Below, one piece after another: positions 54,621 through 64,000 of a stretch of DNA of 64,000 nucleotides. Made by a program: the position numbers and the translations under genes. Numbering within the stretch: position 1 is the stretch's first letter; each line of letters opens with the position of its first letter. Under the pieces are notes generated by a model, which had not been told where the DNA came from, did not search any database, and saw only the letters and a list, made by a program, of their open reading frames with translations. Where the stretch lies: NCBI GenBank assembly GCA_020137815.1, contig CM035354.1, forward strand, positions 4,230,296 to 4,294,295. The letters run 5' to 3'. This DNA is from Hormiphora californensis. Its lineage: Eukaryota > Ctenophora > Tentaculata > Cydippida > Pleurobrachiidae.

Positions 54621-55116
54621 TCACATTCCCAAGTCCCTGCTCTTATATTTGATCCCTTGTCTCTCTAGCTCCCTCTGAACGTGAGCTGGCAGTTTTCCAT
54701 TTACTGAAATCGCATACATTCCTCTTACCTAAGAGAAACACTAATATAACGAAAACGTAAGATATTAGGAATACTTTTGACATTGTGTGAGAAGTATGAA
54801 CAACTCACAAGACCTCTGATCCTCTGCCATCGAGCAACCCAACTTTCATCTGGATTAGTTAGAGCTATCATCCCCTCATAGTTGGGAGAGGTGCAGTCGT
54901 ACACTCGCTCTCTGTTGTTCCGGAGATTCAGCCTGAAGTAGAAGGAGGGAATTGTGTGATAGGAAATATGTGACCTAAAGTTAGACTCTTCCTGTGTCAA
55001 ACTGACCATTGCTCACAGTTGTCACAGCCGTCCGTCGTAAACTGTTCGGTGTTTTTAAGTAAAGAACACATCATACATGCTCGTATGTTATTCAAGTCCT
55101 TTGGGACCACATCCAT
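54621..55116 (-). CDS. SUPT4H1: SPT4, transcription elongation factor (DSIF subunit)
   Basis: Exons 55007-55116, 54809-54932, 54621-54728; phases agree; 113 aa (human 117). Zinc-binding Cys pairs CMMC and CDNC, then NRERVYDCTSPNYEGMIAL, ESWVARWQRIRGLVRGMYAI, and the ending ELERQGIKYKSRDLG. With SPT5 it forms DSIF on RNA polymerase II. Divergent from the coiled-coil gene with 762 bp between starts. Very well conserved. Confidence 0.97.
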
Positions 55117-55878
55117 TTCAATGTTTCAGGCAGAAAACGAAACGCAAGAGACTTCGAAGTTGAAAATTTAAATTTCGAAACTTCAGCTTCAAATATTCGA
55201 AGCAAATTTCACGTTTAAAAAAATCTTAAAACACGCGGCATTTTCTTGTTTTTAATGGAGCGCGCTAAAAATTTCAACATAACGTTGCATTTCCGTTGGA
55301 AAAAATCGCGCGCGCGATTAAATCGAAAATGAATCTTTTTCGGCCAGCGTTTTATTATTTAAAATCTGGCCAGCGTTAAAATCTGTTGGCATGCGCTGCA
55401 GACCCCAAGTGCGCGCGTTTTCCACGCCTGTAGCATAGGCCAATCAAACTAGTTTAAAAGCGCTGCCTTATCCCGCGCTGCGGGGGCCAGCAGCGTTTGT
55501 CAATCAAACGAGTTGAAAAATGCTGCCTTATCTCACGAGTGTTTCTTTACTTTTAAATTTGGGACGTGCTACAGTCCCCTCGAGGAGCCCCTCGTTACAG
55601 TAGTGCTCCGTCATACTGGCCGCCCGCATGAGGTGTCACCCAAAGCGTTGTCCACTAAGCTTAGTACGTATCTCAATTCTTAGCTAAGAATTCTAACAGA
55701 GGCACTGTTGTTTTTATCGTAAAGAAAACACCTCACTTGAATTATTCGTACTATTTTAAAGTCTTTCCTTTTGTACAAGTTTATTTTCAAGGTTGTCCGT
55801 TAGTCATTCAATTATAGTACCACTTCTTGTCTTTCCTGTTTATGTGCGACTCACCAAATACCCGTAATTTTTCCAAAG
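55117..55878. promoter_or_regulatory. Bidirectional promoter region between SPT4 and the coiled-coil gene
   Basis: Head-to-head start codons. CGCG/GCGC clusters at 55225-55430. Two copies of AATCAAACNAGTT at about 55442 and 55502 with a GCGCTGCCTTATC-type neighbour mark a roughly 60-bp direct repeat. The 24-bp motif at 55598-55621 is shared, inverted, with the plexin upstream region. No ORF that matters. Confidence 0.6.
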
Positions 55879-58800
55879 ATGGGCGACTCAGACTATAGCA
55901 TTCGATCCAATCTGAGATTTGAAACGCCATCAAAAGATCGCTCTAGAAGGTAACACAGATTCAATATTTTAAATTAAATTTACTTTCTCCAAATGTCTAA
56001 CAAGTCAGCGGTTAAACACACCATCTGTTCTAGGTCCAAAACCTCAACACCATACCGATTAAAAAGTGCAGAGAAGTACCTAAATAATACCAGCAGTAGG
56101 AGTGTTGTCACTGATCATGACAAATCGGATTATGATACCCGATATAGTCGGAGTTCATCACCACTTTTTCTACGGGAACAGATGAAGGTACAAATTACAA
56201 AAACAAACCAGTAGGTATCAGATGAAGGTACTTACTTAACTCCTCGATGCAGCTGGCTACCAACGTTTTATTAATCTCAACTCTTCCTAACAGATATCTC
56301 TTTTCTCACAGGCGGAGGCTCAGATCCGAGCTGAGAGGGATGCAGATCTAAAACATCTCCGCCGGTCGGTATCACCCAAACGTCCCAAGTCTCCCGGATC
56401 AAAGTCAAGTCCGCGGTCCCGGTCCACATCTCCGATTCCCCTGCGGTACTCCACCTACACACCGGCTACACCATACGAAGAGTACAAATCGGCGATAACA
56501 AGTTTGCGGAATCTGCGGGACAACCCCAGTTATATGAGATCTCCCCCGGGAAAGGAACGGACAGAGGAAAGCAACCCAAGCACCGATAGGATCATATCAG
56601 GTACATAGTAATGGTGGAGCAATATAGGGCAATGTAGGGCATAGACATAGACGGGTTCCAAATTTACTTGTTCGTCTGGTCATCACATTACCCCGCTCTT
56701 ATCATTCCCTAGATTCTTGCAATAGAACTAAACTATCCCTAAACCACTGACAAAAGATTTTATAAGTTTTCAATAAAATCTAACGTGAATCTTGACTAGG
56801 TGCGACTCTGGATAGTGGTATAGGAGTAGCAAGATATGGAGCAGCACAAGAGGTTGAGACAACACTGAACTATAGCAACAAATCTCCCCTGGGTGAGTGA
56901 CCACTATGTGCAGTGGGTTCGTATCACATTACCCCGCTCTTCTCCCCTTTCCATTCTCTCTCCACTGGAGAGTCTCCAGATCTCTCTTCCTCTCTCCATT
57001 CTCTCCTTACCTTACTAACTTACTCTCTCTTTTCTCTGAGCTGCTGTCGGGCGTTTTGGGGATCCAGGTGGCGCATATGCCACTACAGCTGCAGTAGCCG
57101 TTATAACCCCTTATTCCCTCCCTCTCCATCCTTTTGTTGTTTCATTGCTGTTATTTGTATATCATGTCCCAACCAAATAATGACGGAGATCTCATTATGA
57201 GGAAATATAGGAACTTACCCTGGCCCGTACTCCGGCATACAGATTTCCGGCCTAAATCCCCCGTTAACAACAGAACCAAATCACCCAACTTCAGTCAGAG
57301 TTTCTCCGCCACAACAGGGGCTGACCCGCCATCGTATAACCACTCTTTCCGGCCTATATCTCCCATCCATCGTCCACCAGAACGCCGGACAATATCTCCA
57401 GTAAACAGGTCACGGTCACCCCCAGCTTCCCGGACCAAGATCACACCTTCCAGAACCCCGACCCGAAGAAGATCACCGGTATCTGGCACCAGGCCAACTC
57501 GTCCCGTATCACCAATAACCCCTGTCACCAGACCTACAACATCCCCTAAAACAAGAAGACGACCCCTCAGCCCTGAAATCATCCCTTCAAGGAACACACT
57601 ATCTCCAGTGAAACCCAGAGAAAGATCTCTAAGTCCTGAAGTTGCAGCTATTAGCCGGAGAATCTTTGAAAGTATCGATGAGATGAGGAGGGATATGAAC
57701 GGTGGTGGGGTATCAGATCTTTCCAGTACTCCCCAGTACAAAATGAAACAGAGACCGGAGAGAGACTTTGGGGCCGGACGAAATCCCAGGAGAAGCCCAC
57801 GACGGGAGACAGTTGATATCTGTACTCGGGTCACATCACCGCTTCCTGTGGGCGATGTTACCGGGCAAGATGAGACACTCGCAGGTTGTGGGGACGGCTT
57901 TTATCTTATCATTGACATTTTATGACAATATGCCACATTATTTTAAATGGTCATCCTCACTTTTCTACAGTTGTTTTCACAGGTCATGTAACAACTCTCC
58001 ACACAGGTACACTGAAGTCTCCAACCTGGCATAAGATGGACCGAGACAGTCTGCAGGATGCAGTAGAGGAGAGTGAACAGAGGAGAATGTTGTTAGTGAA
58101 CCGACTCAAAGATGCACAGGACACACTCAAGGTATCTTGTTCTTCTAACACAGTCGGACCCTAGACCCTATCTATCTATCTACAGAGTGCCTGGGCTTGC
58201 CAACGGCAAGCCCACAGGGGACTATCGCAAAGCGATATCGCCGGCCACCATCAGGAACTGACCACAGGACAGGTTCGCATTATAGGTGGCATCGGGTTTG
58301 GGAGGGTAAACTCCTTTACCCTAGACCCTAATGCTAATATCTTGCTCTTTGGTTGGACCCCGATATATCTTGCCCCCTGATATACCTGGCTGTTACCCTT
58401 CTCCCGAGCATGAGCAGCTTGGTAGATTCCGGGGTCAGACTTTATCTTGTCCTTAGAATTGGTCTTCTTCTTTCCCCGGCTTCTATCATGGCTCCCCCTT
58501 TGACTTTTAAAAGTTTGTGCGTGGAATGTTCTGGTTACCTCTGGTTACCTCTGCTACCATGGTAATATCGGGAACTGTAAACAGGCCGGGGTTTCAAATT
58601 ATATGGAGGGTGCGAGGAGATCATTGTTGGGGTTCTTAGATGGAGTTTTGTCTGGTAACCATGGTTACCATTCACCGTATTCACTGAATACCTCAACAAG
58701 GGAGTTACTGTTTCAATTAGGGCCCTGCATCTTTGCACGTTGGTCGGCACTGAGTGCAGCAGCCATGATATATCAATTTTCCATTCCCTATCTGACCAAG

Positions 58801-58887
58801 GTGTGGTCCCTCATAATGTTACATGTAGAACAACAATCAGAATCCTTTCTATCTCTTTCCATTTACACGTATTCAACTTACAACGAC

Positions 58888-58924
<37 letters not shown>

Positions 58925-61317
58925 TCTCTCTCTCTCTCTCCCCATTTCTCCATGTAGAGAATCCAAGGGTACCATGTGCTGCAGTAGCTAAGATTGCTTG
59001 TAAATGTCCGTGCCCACTTGGCCACTCTCCATGACACACATGCCTCTCGGCTCTCGGCACTCTCTCTTCACTCTCTCTCTCTCCCCATCACTCTGTTACT
59101 TCTCCCCCGTCACTCTCTCTTTCTCCCCATCACTCTCTTACTTCTCCACTCTTCTATTGTCACCATGACAACGATAATTCATATCACGTGACCGAACTAC
59201 TGCTGCAACAGTGGGAGTGAAGGCCCATGATCATGCTCTAAAACACCATCTTATTATCGTGACAAATTGGAACTTGGAAAATGGAACTTGGAAGAGGACC
59301 CCTTTCAAATTTTGTGAATCTCAACCCCTTGTTACCATGGTTACATATTTCTGTTGGGGTGGGACGTGGCAGGTTTACAAATTATGATGAATGAGTGTCC
59401 CCACCGGCATTCAGTGTTGTGCTAGATTACAGATAAGGATGCCATGGCAACCCAACGGATTCAGTGAAAACCAACACCATCTCGCGCATTCTTTATTCTC
59501 TCTCACCGTCTCTCCAAGTCTCCCACCCAATAACACTCCCTATTTTCCAGCTCCAATCCAGCACGATTTCCACATTGAAGAGTGAGAAGGAACGGTATAG
59601 GGCTGATCTTGAAAGTCTAAACTTTTCAAAAGAGGAGAGCTATAACGAGAAAAGAAACCTCAATACCAGGATAAAACTCCTCAAAAACAAGTAGGTTGAA
59701 ATGATGTGTCACTTTTTGTATTTGGCAGCCTGAGTGAATTAGTTATTGGCTCGGATTGGTTTTGAGTTGATAACATCCTCATAAACATCCTATTGCTGAA
59801 TTACCTAATACCGAGCTAAACACACTCCAAGTGCAAGTATCTCGGGGTGTAGTAGATGGTACATGGCTCCCATTATTAGCCAATATCCTGTTCCTATAGT
59901 TGAGTGTTCAAACCCTCAGCTGTGATACGATACACTCTATTGATATCCGCCCATGATATAGAGAACTCTGTTCTGATAATAATATCCTAGAGATCACTAG
60001 GTATAAGAACATCCGGCTGTCTCTAGAGTCTAGGTTGATTATGACACCCTTAGTCCGGCTGTCCCTTTCCGATTTCTCCTTTCTTTTCCCGACTGATATG
60101 CCTCCATTACTACTGAAACTACTTAACGTCCCCCAAGACATTCCATTCTCCAATGGACATTGTCCATGTCTCAAGAACGCCATTAGTGTTCTCCCAGACT
60201 GAAAAGTATGATGTCCCCGTCTCAATGCTTCCCCCGCTAAGTTGTCATAGCAACAACGGATTCTACATATTTTCCACCCCCCTTATTATGAGTGATGATG
60301 AACACTTGACAAATTTATGTGAGAAGGCAATCGCTCAACAGAATGCTTTATGGATCTCTAACTTCCAGAAGTCTCTAATTTCGAGGGGGAAATTAAAATA
60401 ATATGTTACGAACTGCTGTCCCAACCTTGACGGGCTGGTGACACCGACCGCGGCATAATAGTGCTTGGAGTGGGGGCCACTGTTGGACCTCCGAACTGGT
60501 CTCGCGTATGTTAGCGTGTGTTCAGGCATTCAGGAAAAAAGACGTTGATTCAGTTGTTCAAAATCAAATAGCTAATATAGCTAATATAGCTATTTGATTT
60601 TGAACAACTGAATCAACGTCTTTTTTCCTGAATGCCTGAACACACGCTAACATACGCGAGACCAGTTCGGAGGTCCAACAGTGGCCCCCACTCCAAGCAA
60701 TGTTACGAACTCTCCATGACTGCTCCTTCACCAAACTTTCCATTACAGAAGTGACGAACTGGATGAGGAGGTGAAGGAGTTGACAAGATCTAGTCAGGGG
60801 CTCAAACAGAAGATGGAGGAAAAGGGAAGGCAGTGTGCCGAGAAGAATGAACGGATAAATGAACTGGAAAATGAATTGGCAGCAATCAGATTGGTATACA
60901 AAATAAAGTAGGACAATGTAAAGCAATTCATGTATCACAAGCAACAATATCCATTGCTTGAGAAAGGGGTCATTATTCATGATTATATTATTCATCATTG
61001 CATCACATATCTCATATCATATATTTTACATTTCTTAGCTCCAAGTTCCAATTCTCATTCCCTTATCTGTCTCACACTGTGTCTCACACGTGGTAACGCA
61101 TCTCCCTGATTTGGTGTGTGAATATCTGTCAGTGTGAAATTTTGATCCATGTGACACTGTTCTAGATCGACCTTTAGTTTTGCTTTTCAAAAGACCCTTG
61201 TATCATTTGTTCAAAACAGCTCGTTATCCCTGGAAATCTTTTGAAAAGCAACGCTTGAGGTCTTCTAGAATATTCCATGGTGATGGAAATTTCAAAATTC
61301 AAATCCGTCTCTCACCC

Positions 61318-61371
<54 letters not shown>

Positions 61372-61405
61372 CCTCTCTCTCCTCTCTCTCTCTCTCTCCC
61401 TCCCT

Positions 61406-61489
<84 letters not shown>

Positions 61490-61492
61490 TAC

Positions 61493-61527
<35 letters not shown>

Positions 61528-62407
61528 CCTCTACCTCTCACATATTATTCTACCCTATCTTCCCTGAGCGCATACCTCCGAGGTCCCCCTCCAATAAGTG
61601 AGGGGTATCATTATCACGTGACTTGTCGCATCATTATCACTTATTACGCATCACTATGGTAACTTGCAGGCGTTGCCATAGCAACAAAACCGTTGCAAGC
61701 AGCAGATCCCGCGCTAACATTGAGAGTGAAGGGAGAGAGAGAGTCGAGAGATTCAAGAACCGATCATATACCCCTACACTCACACACCTCCGGAAGCTCT
61801 TCTTCGACCTCCCCCTAAATCTCACATGTCCCCTCTGAAACCCACAGAGTAGTGAATTGTTCCCCCTGAACCCACAGAGTAGTGCGGATAATGGTGACCA
61901 GCTGGAGAGACTGCAGGATAGTTATACCAGGTGTAGGAGCCAGGCGTCCCTCTTGGAGCAACAAAATGCGCGGTTAACGGACCAAGTCAGCGAGTTGTCA
62001 CAGGTACGGTGAAATGAGAGAGCTCTTCCTTTCTCGCATGTTTGAAGCAGTATCATGCACAGTATCCCTTCCTGAGATATGAATTTAGCCAGAATTACAA
62101 TAGCATGAAGAGCAGACACAAGAATTTTACTAGATACTCTCACGCTTCATGATATAGCATGTGTCTTTCTCTATCTTCATTACATGTCACTGCCCACTAC
62201 TCCTACACGGAAGCAAACTCCCCTAAATAAAGGGGTGTCTCTCTCCCTGGTCTCCTGTATTTCTGCCTGCTGATTCTCTGTCTGCATTAGGCCCGGGAAT
62301 CCCTCCTATTTCGTTGTGCCTCAATGGATAGAGAGCTGGCAAGTCATCACACTGCATCCAATGAAACATTTCATGAGAAACTCGGGACAATCAGGGTCCT
62401 AACCAAG
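55879..62407 (+). CDS. SP-rich then coiled-coil protein, 3' end not found
   Basis: Exons 55879-55949, 56034-56187, 56312-56600, 56800-56892, 57189(?)-57884, 57983-58131, 59551-59690, 60749-60893, 61878-62003, 62291-62407; phases agree throughout. Residues up to about 435 are basic and rich in SP/RSP dipeptides (typical of CDK-type phosphosites and microtubule-binding regions). From exon 6 on the sequence is a long heptad coiled coil (DRDSLQDAVEESEQRRMLLV; RINELENELAAIRL; LLEQQNARLTDQVSELSQ). No stop seen by 62407, so more exons lie beyond or past the window. A centrosomal, ciliary-rootlet or cytoskeletal role is plausible, but I do not recognise an orthologue. Exon 5 acceptor is weak; an ATG at 57163 may start a shorter form. 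Confidence 0.75.
58172..58317. mobile_element. Short insertion (SINE-like) with 13-bp target duplication
   Basis: 146 bp flanked by identical ACCCTAGACCCTA (58159-58171 and 58318-58330). It contains a perfect hairpin GGGCTTGCC AAC GGCAAGCCC and a B-box-like AGGTTCGCATT. It is inserted in a diverged copy of the pogo-like MITE (about 58152-58440). Confidence 0.6.
60415..60699. repeat. Palindromic insertion with 12-bp direct repeats
   Basis: Arms of about 112 bp from 60462 to 60699, starting TGCTTGGAGTGGGGGCCAC, around an (AATATAGCT)n centre. The outer direct repeat ATGTTACGAACT lies at 60403-60414 and 60700-60711. In a coiled-coil gene intron, 49 bp before the exon 8 acceptor. Confidence 0.85.
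61836..61890. repeat. 30-bp duplication of a 3' splice site (coiled-coil gene)
   Basis: CTGAAACCCACAG|AGTAGTG and CTGAACCCACAG|AGTAGTG lie 30 bp apart, so acceptors exist at 61848 and 61878. The upstream one would add ten in-frame residues (SSELFPLNPQ). Confidence 0.85.
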
Positions 62408-64000
62408 GTACTGAAGTCTGATTTCTGAATCACTGCGCTGGCAAGCGCAAAGGTGACCATTCCCTCCCCCAGCCGCGCGTGCCAGAATGCAGTAATAACT
62501 TTTTTCAGTTTTTAGCCAAAAATGGCATTTTGCGACGCCCATAGCGAGGCCCCCACTCCACCAATCAGTCTGAAATTTGGTATACAGTGTCACATAGTCT
62601 AGATCTACTGTAGTTTAAAAGGGCAAGTCTCTATCTCTTTTAGTTTTAGAGATATGGCATCGTGAAAAAAGCAATAAGTGTCCCGGGTCTATCTATCTAT
62701 GTATCTATCTATCTATGTATCTATCTATGTATGGATAGACGCTATTTTACCAAATTTATAATCGTTTTTGAGAGAAAACGACATAAGATAGACACTTCTC
62801 GTTTGTTGCATTCGAAAGATAATCGTTTAAATTGTGTAGACGAATAGTTTTCATGTTCTAGGTCCAATTAGAACGTCTTGACAAACTGTCATAAAGATAA
62901 GACATTTTTCAAACCAACCAAATTTCTTTGAGCTCAATTTACACCCTGAAGACGGTTTCTGATTGAAAAATGGAGACCACACTTATGAAAGATAATCGTC
63001 TAAACTTTCAGAAACTATATAGCGAATTTGTAAAACTCTATTTCCAAGGGTCTCAAATCGCGTCTGAAGTGTTAAGACTGTATGAAAATAGATATGACGA
63101 TAGTGCGTTTTTCGCCATAGCGACCTCAAATCTTGTCCAATCGATCTCAAACTTGGTCAGCCTCTTTATCTAAATGAGCCTGATAATAATTCGGGGCCTG
63201 GCAAGGCCCCCCGACCCGAATATAACCCAAACTCAACCCATCCCCACTAAAACATCCCCCCTAAAACTAAAACAACGGGGCCGAGCCGACAGGCCCTTAA
63301 TACCAGATGAAAAAAAAACCATAACCATAACCATTCGGGGCCTGGCAAGGCCCCCCGACCCGAATATAACCCAAACTCAATCCATCCCCCCTAAAACATC
63401 ACCCCTAAAACTAAAACAACGGGGCCGAGCCGACAGGCCCTTAATACCAGATGAAAAAAAAACCATAAAACCATTCGGGGCCTGGCAAGGCCCCCCGACC
63501 CGAAAATAAACCAAACTCAACCCATCCCCCCTAAAAACAACGGGGCCGAGCCGACAGGCCCTTAATACCAGATGAAAAAAAAACCATAAACCGCAAACCA
63601 TAAACCATAAAACCATAGATATTTTTAGAGTGAAAGTTTTGAAGCCCCCTGAAGTCGTAGAGTGGTTTTCTATGGCTCGTTGGAAAGGTCTCGAGGTCCC
63701 GCGACGTATAGGGGGTGTGGCGATGGCCATACCCATACCTATAAGGGGTAGGACGCGAAAAACAGTCAAAATAAAGGCTATTCAGAACTCGGCAATTAGA
63801 AGGAGTAGAAAGGTGATCTAGGGTGCGTTCGAAAGCTCTCGAGGTGCTGAAGTAATTGGAATGTAATTGGAAGGAATTACATGTAATTAAAATGTAATTA
63901 CATGTAAGTAAAGGGTAATTACATGTAATTAAAAGGTCTAAATGACCCAGAATGATAATTTAAACATATTTTGACATATTTGGAGGCCCTGAGACCAGCG
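62408..64000. other. Intron or intergenic, with tandem repeats
   Basis: Three direct copies of a unit (about 63192-63590) that begins CGGGGCCTGGCAAGGCCCCC and ends near AGGCCCTTAATACCAGATGA, spacing 150/150/shorter. (ATCT)n lies near 62690-62735, and ATTACATGTAATTA-type repeats near 63870-63940. The CTTGCCAGGCCCC hairpin is suggestive of a mobile unit. No exon recognised. Confidence 0.55.

Noticed and set aside
57295-57834. 179-codon frame on the minus strand
   Set aside because: Shadow of the SP-rich exon of the plus-strand gene.

Overview
This is an intron-rich animal (metazoan) nuclear window. It holds a plexin receptor with signal peptide, Sema, PSI and IPT domains and a transmembrane segment. 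It also holds AIMP2 of the multi-tRNA-synthetase complex, FBXO21, a CIB-type calcium/integrin-binding EF-hand protein, DHX34, ALG13, an NHA-type Na+/H+ exchanger, a FAM210-type protein and SPT4. Introns are canonical GT-AG, mostly 50 bp to 4 kb, and splice phases agree at nearly every junction I worked out. The many (CT)n/(GA)n tracts, fold-back DNA transposons and a 5'-truncated LINE fit an invertebrate. I cannot fix the phylum from sequence alone.

Layout, left to right. 1-14775 (-): plexin, 18 exons located, cytoplasmic end beyond the left edge; its large intron holds a low-quality homopolymer-rich stretch and a 100-bp N gap (11401-11500). 15460-22792 (-): AIMP2, five exons; its third-to-second-exon intron carries a LINE that is split by a mariner-like MITE, and a small zinc-finger reading frame on the other strand. 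23366-25700 (+): small EF-hand protein with alternative first exons. 26529-30073 (-): FBXO21, with a 1.4-kb TTAA-flanked palindrome in an intron. 30808-35559 (-): CIB; a rhodopsin-like GPCR (32930-34988, +) lies inside its second intron and itself carries a MITE in an intron. 35814-52009 (-): DHX34, 21 exons, 1046 aa. Its introns host ALG13 (-), an LU-domain membrane protein (+), a frameshifted LU-domain gene (+) and a 3.3-kb block bounded by inverted repeats. 52259-53709 (-): NHA exchanger with one apparent homopolymer frameshift. 54038-54478 (-): FAM210-like. 54621-55116 (-): SPT4. 55879 to at least 62407 (+): an SP-rich, then coiled-coil protein, divergent from SPT4.

The most unusual signal is a recurring type of minisatellite that copies a splice junction. 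At six introns of four genes, the 3' splice site (or, in one case, the exon end plus 5' splice site) and adjoining exon bases are duplicated 2 to about 13 times. Several of these units are bounded GT...AG and carry AG|GT at their joins. The clearest case copies the P-loop start of DHX34 exon 2 about ten times in an open frame. This suggests that intron growth here often proceeds by tandem duplication across exon edges, creating arrays of decoy or recursive splice sites.
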